Source: Promethearchaeota archaeon
GTDB taxonomy: Archaea > Asgardarchaeota > Lokiarchaeia > Sigynarchaeales > SOKP01
Direction: 5' to 3'
DNA: 62,810 nucleotides
NCBI GenBank assembly: GCA_016839655.1
Contig: JAEOTW010000291.1
Coordinates: 1 to 62,810, forward strand
A model generated the notes under the pieces. That model saw only the letters and a program-made list of their open reading frames with translations, was not told where the DNA came from and ran no database searches. Position 1 is the stretch's first letter, and each line of letters begins with the position of its first letter. Below are positions 46,509 to 55,661 of the stretch, piece by piece. The translations under genes and the position numbers were made by a program.

Positions 46509-46703
46509 TTATAACTCAATAATATCACAGCTAATATTTCTTAATAATCTCTCAGCACTTGCTGGATCTGTTTTGTAGGTATAGAGAATCTTCTTGGTTC
46601 TTAATTTTAATTTCACAACTTCTTTTAAACGTTTAACTCGGCAGTGAATCGCAAATTCAGAAACTTCTATAAACTTATTTTCATCAAAAATTTCTCGCGG
46701 CAT
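46509..46703 (-). CDS. rpl38e: Large-subunit ribosomal protein eL38
   Basis: A 64-residue protein with the eL38 pattern throughout: MPREIFDENKFIEVSEFA, then CRVKRLKEVVKLKLRTKKILYTYKTDPASAERLLRNISCDIIEL. The conserved VKLKLRTKKxLYT core is unmistakable. eL38 is shared by eukaryotes and only part of the archaea, so its presence fits an Asgard or related lineage. It is divergent from eL40, with an inverted repeat over the shared control region. Confidence 0.92.
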   Translation of the reverse strand: MPREIFDENKFIEVSEFAIHCRVKRLKEVVKLKLRTKKILYTYKTDPASAERLLRNISCDIIEL

Positions 46704-46819
46704 ATTAGCTCAACTTATCTTACTTAATGTAAAGTATGAGTAGATCTATTAATCATAGAATTTTAATTTTATCTTATTTTGTCATACTCTAAACAAAAAT
46801 TTTATTTTGAATCACACGT

Positions 46820-46853
46820 TTTAGAAATTATTCTTACTTTTATAATTTCTAAA
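46820..46853. promoter_or_regulatory. Inverted repeat over the eL40 TATA region
   Basis: TTTAGAAATTAT (46820-46831) and ATAATTTCTAAA (46842-46853) are perfect 12-bp inverted arms separated by ten bases. The right arm and spacer include TTTTATAATT, a TATA-like box about 50 bases before the eL40 ATG. A dimeric regulator bound here could control eL40 and perhaps the divergent eL38. It could also form an RNA hairpin, but it lies upstream of the expected transcript start. Confidence 0.45.
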
Positions 46854-46893
46854 TATAGAACTAGGACCCTGGAAAAAAGAAGAGCTGAATAAA

Positions 46894-47055
46894 ATGCCGA
46901 TTGATGACCCTGTAAAACGTAGAATTGCCAGATATCATCTATTGGAGAAATCTATATGCCGAAGATGCGGCGCATTGAATCCAGTTAGAGCAAAGAAGTG
47001 TAGAAGATGTCATGGTAAGGATCTCCGATTGAAACGAAGAGAGCTTACAAAATAA
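46894..47055 (+). CDS. rpl40e: Large-subunit ribosomal protein eL40
   Basis: A 53-residue gene. It begins MPIDDPVKRRIARYHLLEKS, followed by a four-Cys zinc motif ICRRCGALNPVRAKKCRRCHG (Cys22, Cys25, Cys36, Cys39) and a basic tail. This is the standard archaeal eL40 form, without the ubiquitin fusion of eukaryotes. GAGCTGA lies five bases before the ATG as ribosome binding site. Divergent from eL38. Confidence 0.95.
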   Translation: MPIDDPVKRRIARYHLLEKSICRRCGALNPVRAKKCRRCHGKDLRLKRRELTK

Positions 47056-47080
47056 TTCAATTTACTGATTTTTTTAATAT

Positions 47081-48442
47081 TTAAAGAAGAACCGCCACAT
47101 CATTATCGTCTAACTCTTTTAAGAGATTAAGAGTATTCGGATCTTTACTTGTAGAAATCGAATTTGAAGAAAGGCTTAATAACTCAAGTGAACCACAATT
47201 TAATATTGTTTCAGGAAGAGAATTTATCTGGTTTTCTCTAAGATCCAATTCACGTAGATTTTGAAGGTTTCCTATTGATTTTGGCAGAGAGGTTAGTCTA
47301 TTTCTGGGGAGATACATTATTCTGAGTGATTCAAGATCTCCAATGCTTTCTGGAAGTAATCCAAGATGGTTAAAACCTAACCAGAACTCTTCTAAAGATA
47401 ATAAATTTCCTATAGAATCAGGGAGTCGTGTCAAATAATTTTGATTTAGATTTAACTCATGCAAATTTTTGAGATTCCCAATTGATTCTGGTAATTTAAG
47501 AATATTAGACCGCATTGCCGTAAGCCTTTTTAAAGAAGTTAAACGAGTAATAATTTCAGGGAAATTTTCAAATTTGTTACCTCCAATATATAGATTTTCA
47601 AGTACAATTAAATTACAAATCTTACTTGGAATTTGAGTAAGTTTATTTGCATTGATATTCAATTCATAGAGATTCTTTAATTTAAATATCGATTTTGGGA
47701 CTTGTTCGAATTCACATAATGCTAACCCTAGGCTATATAATAATGGAAGGTTCTTTAATAATTCTAAGTTCTTTATACCCCTATTGCCACTAAGACGGAG
47801 TTCTTCAAGAGATTTTAAATTTCTAATGCAATTAGGGGCTCTCTTAAATTTATTATCATCTAAAGATAAATGTCTTAACTTAAAGAGTTTACTAAACCTT
47901 TCGGGAAGATCCTCCAATAAATTGTGGTCAAGAAACAATGATTCTAGGGATTTGAGATTTCCGACAGATTCAGGTAATTTTTTCAAACCAATACCATTAA
48001 GAGCTAAAGTTTTTAATGTTTTACTGTCTTCAAGGCATTTTATACTGTTTAAGCCTGTTATCCCTTTATTTCTGCTCAGATCAACAAACTCGATTGATTT
48101 CAAATATTTAATACATTCTGGAAACTTTTTAATTTTGTTATTACCTATCAATAACCATTTCAATTTATTTAGATTGCTTATAGATGATGGAACTGTTGTG
48201 AGTAAGTTAAATGTAAGATCCAATTCTTCTAAAGACGTAAGATTTCCAATTGATTCATCTAGAATCTTTAAACCTGAACTCTGAATGGATAATTTTTTAA
48301 GTGTTTTTAGATGTTCAAGACCTTCAATTTGATTAGAATTTTCTAAATTAATATTAGTTAGGTAAAGAGTGTTGTTCTTAACAAAATATTTTTCATCATG
48401 AATCAAAACATATTCTCTTTCGTCCCTAATTTCTTCAGTCAT
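47081..48442 (-). CDS. Leucine-rich-repeat protein
   Basis: A 453-residue protein made almost wholly of LRR units (about 16) of 22-24 residues with the pattern LxxLPxSIGNLxxLxELxLxxN, for example LPESIGNLKNLHELNLNQNYLTR and LPKSIGNLQNLRELDLRENQIN. These are the SDS22/plant-type repeats that form a curved binding surface. There is no signal peptide, membrane anchor, GTPase (Roc) or kinase domain, so it is likely an intracellular adaptor. The short N-terminus (about 60 residues) is not a repeat. It converges on eL40. Binding partner unknown. Confidence 0.9.
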   Translation of the reverse strand: MTEEIRDEREYVLIHDEKYFVKNNTLYLTNINLENSNQIEGLEHLKTLKKLSIQSSGLKILDESIGNLTSLEELDLTFNLLTTVPSSISNLNKLKWLLIGNNKIKKFPECIKYLKSIEFVDLSRNKGITGLNSIKCLEDSKTLKTLALNGIGLKKLPESVGNLKSLESLFLDHNLLEDLPERFSKLFKLRHLSLDDNKFKRAPNCIRNLKSLEELRLSGNRGIKNLELLKNLPLLYSLGLALCEFEQVPKSIFKLKNLYELNINANKLTQIPSKICNLIVLENLYIGGNKFENFPEIITRLTSLKRLTAMRSNILKLPESIGNLKNLHELNLNQNYLTRLPDSIGNLLSLEEFWLGFNHLGLLPESIGDLESLRIMYLPRNRLTSLPKSIGNLQNLRELDLRENQINSLPETILNCGSLELLSLSSNSISTSKDPNTLNLLKELDDNDVAVLL

Positions 48443-48593
48443 TGGTTTTAAAAATTTTGATCTCTAAGTCTAACTTTATTATAGAAATTAAAGTTTATAA
48501 GAACATAACTATCCTTAAAAAACTTCAAATTATCAAAAATTTAATGTAGATTTTGAAATTCGTAAACTTTTTTAATTTTATGACTTAGAGATC

Positions 48594-48652
48594 TATATAA
48601 ATAAAAGAAATATCATAAAAATTATTCAATAATTAAATTAACAAAAAGTGAT
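48594..48652 (+). promoter_or_regulatory. Thermosome promoter and ribosome binding site
   Basis: TATATAAATA at 48594-48603 fits an archaeal TATA box. GTGAT at 48648-48652 precedes the ATG at 48658 by five bases, so a leader of roughly 25-35 bases is expected. GTGAT/GGTGA recurs before several starts in this window. Confidence 0.55.
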
Positions 48653-48657
48653 AAATA

Positions 48658-50346
48658 ATGGCACAATTAGGCGGAACACCCGTATTAATAATGAGAGAAG
48701 GTACAGAAAGACAACGCGGCAGAGATGCTATGCAAAATAATATTGCTGCAGCTGTAGTTATCGCTGAAGCTATTAGAACTTCGCTAGGCCCTATGGGTAT
48801 GGATAAAATGCTCGTAGACCAATTTGGTGATGTCGTAATTACCAACGATGGAGCAACAATCTTAAAGGAGATTGATGTCCAACATCCCGCCGCTAAAATG
48901 ATGGTAGAAGTTGCAAAAACTCAAGACTCAGAAGTTGGAGATGGAACTACAACATCAGTTATTCTTGCAGGAGAACTCCTAAAACGAGCTAAGAAACTTT
49001 TAGAACAGAAAATTCATCCAACTGTGATAACTGAAGGTTTCAGAAAAGCAGCCGACAAAGCAGTTGAGATCCTCGAGGAAATATCTATAAAAAGCGGTAT
49101 TGATGATAATGAAGGATTAAAAAATGCTGCTATGACTTGTATGTCCAGTAAAATTGTTTCTGAATCAAAAGAAAAATTAGCTCAAATTTGTATGACTGCT
49201 ATAAAAGCAATTGCCGAAAAAAAAGAAGATGGAACTTGGGTTGCTGACATCGATAAAATCCAAATTCAGAAAAAGGAAGGAGATTCAATCGATGATACCA
49301 GCTTGATAAAAGGTATTATCCTCGATAAAGAAGTTGTAAGTCCTGGTATGCCAAAAAGCGTAAAGGACGCAAAAATCCTCTTACTTCAATCTGCTATAGA
49401 GATAGAAAAGACAGAATTCGATACAAAACTTCAAATTACAAGCCCAGAACAAATCCAGCAATTCCTAGATGAAGAAGAAAATATGATAAGAAATATGGTA
49501 AAGAAAATCGAAAATTCTGGGGCAATTGTCGTAATTTGTCAAAAGGGAATTGATGATATGGCTCAACATTTTCTTTCCAAGGCAGGAATTATGGCAATAA
49601 GACGTGTTAAGAAATCTGATATTGAAAAACTTGCAAAAGCCACTGGTGGTACAATTTTTACCAACCTTGATGATATTACTACAGATAAACTTGGATGGGC
49701 TGGACTAGTTGAAGAACGTAAAATCATGAATGATTCATGGATATTTATTGAAGGATGTAAGGATCCTAAATCCGTCGTAATTCTTATAAGAGGAGGAACT
49801 GAACTTGTCATTGATGAAGTTGAGAGAGCTATTCATGACGCACTTTGCGTAGTTAGAGATGTTGTTGAAGACCAAAAACTTGTTGGTGGAGGCGGCGCTC
49901 CAGAACTGGAAACTGCTATACGATTAAGAAAATATGCCTCCACTTTAGGAGGACGTGAACAACTTGCTGTCGAAGTTTTCGCAGATTCGCTCGATATTAT
50001 TCCAAAAACACTCGCTGAAAATGCTGGTCTTGATCAAATTGACACACTCATGAAATTAAGAGCTTCTCATCAAAAAGGAAATAAATTCGCAGGGACTGAC
50101 CTAAACACCGGAGATGTCGTTGAAGATATGTCCATAATTGGCATTGTCGAACCAACCGTGGTTAAAATTCAAGCTATTAAAAGCTCTACCGAGGCTACGT
50201 CAATGATACTCAGGATAGATGACGTGATAGCATCTGCAAGAAGTGCACTTCCACCCGGTGGTATGCCTCCTGGAGGAATGCCTCCTGGCATGGGTGGAAT
50301 GGGTGGCATGGGTGGTATGGGCGGTATGCCTCCTGGAATGATGTAA
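48658..50346 (+). CDS. thsA: Thermosome subunit (group II chaperonin)
   Basis: Folds proteins in an ATP-driven double ring with a built-in lid. The 562 residues have [30 protein letters not shown] (about 41-70), the ATPase motif [17 protein letters not shown] (about 91-107), [15 protein letters not shown], and the GGM-rich C-terminal tail of group II chaperonins ([10 protein letters not shown] and GGMGGMGG repeats, last 30 residues). Codon use has more C-ending codons than neighbours, as expected of an abundant protein. Alpha or beta type cannot be decided. Its 3' flank is nearly copied after the membrane protein gene that ends at 55661. Confidence 0.96.
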   Translation: MAQLGGTPVLIMREGTERQRGRDAMQNNIAAAVVIAEAIRTSLGPMGMDKMLVDQFGDVVITNDGATILKEIDVQHPAAKMMVEVAKTQDSEVGDGTTTSVILAGELLKRAKKLLEQKIHPTVITEGFRKAADKAVEILEEISIKSGIDDNEGLKNAAMTCMSSKIVSESKEKLAQICMTAIKAIAEKKEDGTWVADIDKIQIQKKEGDSIDDTSLIKGIILDKEVVSPGMPKSVKDAKILLLQSAIEIEKTEFDTKLQITSPEQIQQFLDEEENMIRNMVKKIENSGAIVVICQKGIDDMAQHFLSKAGIMAIRRVKKSDIEKLAKATGGTIFTNLDDITTDKLGWAGLVEERKIMNDSWIFIEGCKDPKSVVILIRGGTELVIDEVERAIHDALCVVRDVVEDQKLVGGGGAPELETAIRLRKYASTLGGREQLAVEVFADSLDIIPKTLAENAGLDQIDTLMKLRASHQKGNKFAGTDLNTGDVVEDMSIIGIVEPTVVKIQAIKSSTEATSMILRIDDVIASARSALPPGGMPPGGMPPGMGGMGGMGGMGGMPPGMM

Positions 50347-50393
50347 ATCTAAACATTTTTTTAATTTATTTTTTCTTTCTATTTTTCTTTTTT
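50335..50393 (+). repeat. Thermosome 3' end element, copied at 55650-55707
   Basis: The last codons, stop and T-rich trailer of the thermosome gene match 55650-55707 with about five differences over nearly 60 bases, including a shared GG(A/T)ATGATGTAA with the stop codon, CATTTTTTTAATTTATT and CTATTTTTC-like parts. The T-runs make it a likely terminator. Confidence 0.6.
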
Positions 50394-50504
50394 CAGTTTT
50401 ACAAAAATGTAAGGATGGACAAAAGAGTTAAATATTCGCGAATAATCCTTTATCTTTGAACTTTATTTGATAATCCAATAAAAATCACAAGAAAGTGGTA
50501 AATT

Positions 50505-52607
50505 ATGAAAGAAACAAAATTAATAAGAAAAAAGCAATTTAGGTGGATAATTCTTATTGTGTCTATTTTGATGTTATCTATAGCATTGAACTTTAATATG
50601 GTGAGGGCGGTTCAAGTTAAGAATCCTAACGCGCTAGTTTTAGCTAAGAGTAGTGAACCGTGGTCGTTAGACTCGGTATTTGCTAGTGGTGCTATTGATT
50701 TTGAACTGGTACAAAATTGTTATGATACTTTAGTTGCTTATGATAGAGAAAAAGTAGACACCTTTGTACCGAGACTTGCCACCGAGGTTCCCAGTATCGA
50801 GAATGAGGGGATTAGTCCCGATTTTAAGACGTATCGCTTTCACATTCGGAGTGGTGTGACTTTCGCTAATGGTGCACCACTAACGCCTGAAGATATAGAG
50901 TACACTTTTGAAAGGGCAATAGTGCGTGATCCAGGGTGGCCAACATTTTTCCTCGTAGAGCCTTTATTGGGAGTTGATTCTACCCGTGATGGTAGTGGTG
51001 GATTTACCGTAACATTTGAGGATATCGATAACGCGATTGTAGTTGAGGGTAACGATGTGGTGTTTCATCTTGCAAAACCTTTTGCTCCATTCATGCAGAT
51101 TCTAGCTTCATGGTTCTCTTGCATAATCAGTAAACAATGGTGCATTGCTAATGGAGACTGGCCCGGCACCGCAGAGACATGGGAAGCTTATAATAATTTT
51201 TTTGATTCTCCACTCCATGACACCACTATGGGAACTGGTCCATTCAAGCTGGAGAGTTGGACTCCTGATGAAGTTGTTCTTGCTAGAAACGACCTTTACT
51301 TCCGAGGGCCTGCTAGACTGGAGAAAGTGGTACATAAAATCATTGGATATGATCCAGATACTAGTGTACAGATGTTAATAGATGGTGACGTGGATTCTTG
51401 TTCTGTACCACGTTATAAATACGCCGAACTTGAGGGTGTCGAAGGGATTAGGGTTTTTAAGGACTTGCCTTCACTGGTAGTGTATTTTCTTGAGTTCAAT
51501 TATGCTATCCCATATTCCAGTCCGCACATAGGGAGTGGATCATTGGACGGATATGGTATTCCTCCTGACTTCTTCAATGACATCGATGTAAGAAGAGCAT
51601 TTGCCTATGCCTTTGATTATGATAGTGTAATTAACAATTTTTGGGATGGAGAAGCACTTCAACCAGCTTCAGTAATTATCGAGGGATTACCATTTCATAA
51701 TCCAGACCAGGCAACATACACGTTTGACTTAGATATGGCTAGAGCACATCTCATGCAAGCATGGGGAGGGGAAGTCTGGGAGAAAGGTTTTACATTTAGC
51801 CTTACATACCTTGCAGGAAGCGCAACGTGGTACGCTATAGCAGAGATGCTAAAGGTTAATATTGAATCTTTGCATTCAGAAGGCAAATTCCATATAGAGC
51901 TCGTGGGGCTTTCTTGGTGGGAAATATGGGCTATGGAATGGCCAACCTTTATCTGGGGATGGGGTGCCGACTTTGCCGATCCTGACAATTTTGTCTATCC
52001 GTTGTTACATAGCTCCCAAGCTATCAATGGTTATAGTGATGCTTATGTTGATTATCTAATCGAGGCAGGGGTGAGCACAGTTGATCCTGCTGAGAGAGAG
52101 GCAATTTACTATCAACTTCAAAGTGTCTACCACGATGAAGCTATAAGTCTTCCAATCGCTCAGCCTCTTTCTCGCCATTATGAACGAGACTGGGTTCAAG
52201 GGTGGTACTACAATCCATTTTTTACAGACTATTATTCAATATATAAGCATTTATATATCTTTGGGGGCATTCTCCAACCAATTAATCCAGACGGTTCAAG
52301 TCTCTTTAAAAGCGGGCAAAGAATTCCGGTTAAATTCCAGCTCTTTGATATCGCTGATCCAACAGTAATAGTAAGTGATGCGCAAGCCACGTTAGAGGTT
52401 ACAAAAATAAGCGATGGAATCGTGGGAAATTTCATGGAAGTAGTTCCAGATTTAGACGCTTATACAGGCAACCTATTCCGCTATGATGAAGAAGATCAAC
52501 AATATATCTTTATCCTCAGTACTAGAGATTTAGAAAAAGGTACGTATGAACTCAAAATAACTCTCGATGACGGACAGATCTTCACCATTGAGATTTCACT
52601 AATATAA
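50505..52607 (+). CDS. Secreted family 5 solute-binding protein with C-terminal Ig-like domain
   Basis: A 700-residue extracellular binding protein of the dipeptide/oligopeptide type. A signal peptide spans about 10-36 (KQFRWIILIVSILML then MVRA). The SBP_bac_5 core runs to about 600, with YDTLVAYDREKVDTFVPRLAT, YRFHIRSGVTFANGAPLTPEDIEYTFERA, TGPFKLESWTPDEVVLARNDLYF and VRRAFAYAFDYD. The last 100 residues (LFKSGQRIPVKFQLFD to LEKGTYELKITLDDGQ) form a PxKF-type Ig-like domain. No ABC permease or ATPase gene is in the window, so it is an orphan. Its DNA is richer in G and C than its neighbours, which hints at transfer. Confidence 0.88.
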   Translation: MKETKLIRKKQFRWIILIVSILMLSIALNFNMVRAVQVKNPNALVLAKSSEPWSLDSVFASGAIDFELVQNCYDTLVAYDREKVDTFVPRLATEVPSIENEGISPDFKTYRFHIRSGVTFANGAPLTPEDIEYTFERAIVRDPGWPTFFLVEPLLGVDSTRDGSGGFTVTFEDIDNAIVVEGNDVVFHLAKPFAPFMQILASWFSCIISKQWCIANGDWPGTAETWEAYNNFFDSPLHDTTMGTGPFKLESWTPDEVVLARNDLYFRGPARLEKVVHKIIGYDPDTSVQMLIDGDVDSCSVPRYKYAELEGVEGIRVFKDLPSLVVYFLEFNYAIPYSSPHIGSGSLDGYGIPPDFFNDIDVRRAFAYAFDYDSVINNFWDGEALQPASVIIEGLPFHNPDQATYTFDLDMARAHLMQAWGGEVWEKGFTFSLTYLAGSATWYAIAEMLKVNIESLHSEGKFHIELVGLSWWEIWAMEWPTFIWGWGADFADPDNFVYPLLHSSQAINGYSDAYVDYLIEAGVSTVDPAEREAIYYQLQSVYHDEAISLPIAQPLSRHYERDWVQGWYYNPFFTDYYSIYKHLYIFGGILQPINPDGSSLFKSGQRIPVKFQLFDIADPTVIVSDAQATLEVTKISDGIVGNFMEVVPDLDAYTGNLFRYDEEDQQYIFILSTRDLEKGTYELKITLDDGQIFTIEISLI

Positions 52608-52633
52608 AACACATCCATAAAAATTCTATTTTA

Positions 52634-52670
52634 GAGCGTAGTTATCGCTCTTTACTTCCATTTTTTTTTA
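52634..52670 (+). terminator. Hairpin terminator after the solute-binding protein gene
   Basis: AGAGCG (52634-52639), a 7-base loop and CGCTCT (52647-52652) form a perfect 6-bp GC-rich stem, followed by TTACTTCCA and a T-run at 52662-52670. It lies 27 bases past the stop codon. Confidence 0.65.
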
Positions 52671-52807
52671 TTACTTCGTTATTCGCATTCAATTTTATCG
52701 ATTCTGCTAATTTTCATTTACCTTGTTCCTTAATTTCTTTTGAATTCATATGGTTTAAAACTCTCGGAATAATAGATAGTAATTATAGGAAAAAAAAATT
52801 CAATATC

Positions 52808-53188
52808 ATGTCTTCTTCAGTTATTCCTCGAAAATTGCTTAAAAGCGTAGAAAATGATGAAGAAATTCTATTTAAATCACCGGAAATATTGGTAAGAAAA
52901 AAAGGGAGGATACATCATGCTATTGCTTTTTTCGGTTTTTTATGGTTTACTTGGATTTTTATTCCACTTGTAAGATACATAGCAGATATAATATTGCTTT
53001 ATTTTTTCTTTGCAATACTAATTGTAACTATATGTTTTTTCATTACCAGAAGTTTCGGAAGAGAAGAGAAATACGATACTTATTTCCTTCTCACAGATAA
53101 AGCCCTGTACCTTTATCAGTATCAGCACCAATCAAAAGTAAATACTGTACATTTATTTTTTCTTCTTATTTTTCTTTTAAAATTTTAG
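52808..53188 (+). pseudogene. Truncated copy of the bPH membrane protein gene
   Basis: Codons 1-113 are a near-identical copy of the start of the intact gene at 54516 (about ten substitutions), including two membrane helices and the first strand of the PH-like domain (YDTYFLLTDKALYLYQYQHQSKV). After AAAGTAAATACT (about 53152) the match jumps to the intact copy's 3' flank, so the frame runs into a meaningless hydrophobic tail VHLFFLLIFLLKF. That means an internal deletion removed about 270 codons. The promoter-proximal DNA before the ATG is also duplicated. A 126-residue product could still be made and insert in the membrane, but it would lack the rest of the PH-like domain. Confidence 0.75.
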
Positions 53189-53253
53189 AGATATTTTGGG
53201 CTAACTCACAACCCACTATATCGATTCCGTTGATTGCCCATTTAAGTTGTTCT
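53153..53253. repeat. Repeat R1 (copies at 54342-54444 and 55676-55738)
   Basis: About 100 bases shared between three places downstream of the two bPH gene copies and of the secreted protein gene. The repeat is the tail of a minus-strand small gene plus its T-rich flank. R1 is the most complete copy. Confidence 0.7.
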
Positions 53254-53458
53254 TTTATATCTTTTGAAGTAACGGATTCCTTTAATGCAGTTAATTCAAC
53301 TCTCACTTCTACCAATAGATTAATTATTTCATAAATATTCCTATATTCAGGGATTTCTTTTTTTCTATTAGACTATCAGTTATTTGGCATCCAATCAAAA
53401 ATTTTTCTCTACTCTTTTTTTTTAATTTTATAATAAAATCTACATTTTTACTTAAAAT
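53166..53458 (-). pseudogene. Small helical protein gene with a frameshift
   Basis: On the minus strand, a coding-like frame ends at TAA 53166-53168. Its C-terminal part reads KESVTSKDIKEQLKWAINGI, then DIVGCELAQNISKILKEK. Going upstream it meets a stop at 53373-53375. Shifting by one base at a run of seven T (53358-53364) restores a helical, coding-like frame with SREKFLIGCQITDSLIE up to about 53458. So it is either a pseudogene or carries a homopolymer error. No clear start. Family unknown. Its tail is repeated at 54356-54444 (with Trp changed to a stop) and 55694-55738, showing that the gene was duplicated together with the bPH membrane gene. Confidence 0.55.
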
Positions 53459-53759
53459 TCAATAGCTTCAATTACCTTATACTAAAAAAAATGGGTGATG
53501 AAATATTGTAATAATTTTTGGAAAGATTAATGACATCAAAGAATTAAAATAAAAGGGCTAAAATGCTCCAATTGAAGAGTTTTCTCCTCATACAGGCCCA
53601 CCCCTTGATCTTTCACGAGAATCAGAAACCCATTCTCAACTTATGAAGAAGTGGACTTATCTCTTATTAAATAATGCGTAGGATATTCTTGTAGAAAGAT
53701 TTAAATAACTTATATGAGTATGTAATTAATAGCTAATTTATAGAAAAAGTTGAAATTCA
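53459..53759. other. Gene-free gap upstream of the secreted protein gene
   Basis: No convincing frame on either strand and no RNA gene recognised. It holds short coding-like scraps such as CATACAGGCCCACCCCTTGATC near 53590, which may be remains of a decayed gene. A TATA-like TTTAAATAA lies near 53700, about 60 bases before the next start. Confidence 0.35.
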
Positions 53760-54314
53760 ATGAAAGAACAGATAAAATATATCACTTTAGGTATTGTATT
53801 ATGTACATTGGCAGGTTGTATTGCTCCTTCAATTAGCTTAGCATATATACCCCCTATACCTATTTCCAGCGTTATTACTGATTATGAAATTTTAGATTTG
53901 TGGCCCGGGTATCCAAGCGGTTTTTGGGTTTCAGGTGATGAATCCTCGACTCACACTAATAATGAAGTCTACTTAAAAATATTAAGTAGAGAACGATGGT
54001 GGGATGGAAAATTTCAGGAATGGAGATGCGAGTTGCTGTTCGAGTTTAATAACGGTCCCTACAACCTACTCATTTTTGATTGGAAAGTAAGTGGTTCGGT
54101 AGATAATGTGTGGTTGACTTGGGCATCAATAAAGATTCACTATACTTCTGGAGCTCCTACATTTCATTACCTTAAGGAAGGATATCGTTCATATAGTGTG
54201 GACAGTAGTAGAACGGCAGCATATTTAACATTTTCATACACATCTTATTGGCCTTATGGTGAAGTTAATCAATATTTCGATTACATAAAGCTTTTAGGTA
54301 CACTTTATCCCTAA
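53760..54314 (+). CDS. Secreted or lipid-anchored hypothetical protein
   Basis: A 184-residue protein with an N-terminal signal peptide (TLGIVLCTLAGCIAPSISLA, about 10-29). LAGC resembles a lipobox, with cleavage before Cys20; a normal cleavage after SLA (29) is the alternative. The mature part is rich in Trp, Tyr and Ser and in predicted strands (WRCELLFEFNNGPYNLLIFDW, VWLTWASIKIHY), suggesting an extracellular beta-sandwich. No family recognised. It sits between the truncated and intact bPH gene copies and is followed by repeat R2. Confidence 0.6.
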   Translation: MKEQIKYITLGIVLCTLAGCIAPSISLAYIPPIPISSVITDYEILDLWPGYPSGFWVSGDESSTHTNNEVYLKILSRERWWDGKFQEWRCELLFEFNNGPYNLLIFDWKVSGSVDNVWLTWASIKIHYTSGAPTFHYLKEGYRSYSVDSSRTAAYLTFSYTSYWPYGEVNQYFDYIKLLGTLYP

Positions 54315-54341
54315 AACCTTTTTTTTTATTTTATAAAAAAA

Positions 54342-54444
54342 TCTATTTTTTCTTTCTATTTTTCTTTTAATATTTTAGCATTATTTTGGGTTAACTCACA
54401 TCCAACTATATCGATACCGTTTATTGCCTATTTAAGTTGTTCTT
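54342..54444. repeat. Repeat R2, decayed tail of the small minus-strand gene
   Basis: Matches R1 over about 100 bases. Read on the minus strand it gives EQLK, a stop at 54428-54430 (Trp codon TGG changed to TAG), AINGIDIVGCELTQNNAKILKEK, then TAG at 54356-54358. It is a dead copy of the small gene's C-terminus. Confidence 0.65.
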
Positions 54445-54515
54445 GATGATTATCATACAGTTTAAAACTATCCAAATAATAAATAGTAATAGTAAGGCAA
54501 AAAAAAGTCATTATC

Positions 54516-55661
54516 ATGTCTGCCTCAGTCATCCCTCCAAAACTGCTTGAAAGCGTAGAGAATAATGAAGAAATTTTGTTTAAATCGCCTGAAATATTGG
54601 TAAGAAAAAAAGGAAGGATCCATCATGCTATTGCTTTTTTCGGATTTTTATGGTTTACTTGGATTTTTATCCCGCTTGTAAGATACATGGCAGATGTAAT
54701 ATGGCTTTATTTTTTCTTTGCAGTATTAATTGTAACTATATGCTTTTTCATTACAAGAAGTTTCGGAAGAGAAGAGAAATACGATACTTATTTCCTTCTC
54801 ACAGATAAAGCCCTGTACCTTTATCGCTATCAGCATCAATCAAAAGTAAAGACTATAGATAAGTATAAATACAGTTCCTTGTCCGGAGTGAGTTTTAGAA
54901 GACGATTTTATGATAAAAAGGGAGATTTTGGCACCGCACGATTGATTTCGAACGATATTATTCCTGCCTTTATTGATATTCAGAATATTCCGCACTTTTT
55001 AAAATTTCAAATCATCCTTGAATCTATCCTCTATGAATATGGAACAATTCGGGATAATTGGTTTCGTCTTAAAGAGAATATTGAATTTCAATTTCCATTA
55101 GCATACCATATATCGCGTGAGAAGTTAGGAGCTAACTTTCGCTCACAGAAAAAGCATTTAATAGTGTTTATCCTCATTTTAGCTATCTCAACTACATTGT
55201 ATATTGTAGCAGAATTATTTGTTATAGAATTGTGGTGGTTATCATGGATAGTTTTTGGAAGTCTAATATTTTTAAACTTGTTTGTAGGGCGTCTTCTTCT
55301 TTTTGGTTGGGTAATAATGAAAAGAAGAGTAAGTCCTTCAGATACTTTACTTACAATAGAGGAAGATTCTATTAATATAAGTTCAGGTCCAAATTTTAAT
55401 ACACTCTTGTTTAGTAAAATGATTTCTCTTGATATATTAAAAAGTATAGATCCTCACACTTCTCCACGAAATCCAGAAGAGAATTATGACTTTATAAGAC
55501 TCTTTAATTGTGAAAAACCACTTGAAGAAATCGCTTTTGGTCCATTTGAAGGATTACCCTATCTCATTTCATTTCTCTTTAGTTATTTAATTATTTGGAA
55601 AGAAAAAAATGGGTTTTTATTATCAGAAGAACAGCTTAGTGAATTGAATGGTATGATGTAA
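54516..55661 (+). CDS. Membrane protein with bacterial-PH-like domain (intact copy)
   Basis: A 381-residue protein with two helices near the start (about 42-60 and 64-83), a PH-like segment (TYFLLTDKALYLYRYQHQ through VSFRRRFYDKKGDFGTARLIS, about 92-150), a further pair of helices (about 220-275), and a C-terminal soluble domain (about 280-381). The early NEEILFKSPEILVRKKG fits the first part of bPH_2-type proteins, which are membrane-anchored PH domains of largely unknown role. A truncated duplicate lies 1.7 kb upstream. The last codons and trailer match the thermosome 3' end. Confidence 0.65.
   Translation: MSASVIPPKLLESVENNEEILFKSPEILVRKKGRIHHAIAFFGFLWFTWIFIPLVRYMADVIWLYFFFAVLIVTICFFITRSFGREEKYDTYFLLTDKALYLYRYQHQSKVKTIDKYKYSSLSGVSFRRRFYDKKGDFGTARLISNDIIPAFIDIQNIPHFLKFQIILESILYEYGTIRDNWFRLKENIEFQFPLAYHISREKLGANFRSQKKHLIVFILILAISTTLYIVAELFVIELWWLSWIVFGSLIFLNLFVGRLLLFGWVIMKRRVSPSDTLLTIEEDSINISSGPNFNTLLFSKMISLDILKSIDPHTSPRNPEENYDFIRLFNCEKPLEEIAFGPFEGLPYLISFLFSYLIIWKEKNGFLLSEEQLSELNGMM

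Noticed and set aside
47784..48284. 166-codon plus-strand frame opposite the LRR gene
   Set aside because: It is the antisense of regular leucine-rich repeats, which keep the opposite frame open; the LRR pattern on the minus strand explains it fully.
47100..48420. Apparent tandem DNA repeat
   Set aside because: The repeats are the codons of leucine-rich repeats, diverged at DNA level; not a CRISPR or satellite array.
53153..53188. Hydrophobic tail VHLFFLLIFLLKF of the truncated bPH copy as a real membrane anchor
   Set aside because: It is the T-rich antisense of the small minus-strand gene tail joined by a deletion, so it is probably not selected sequence.
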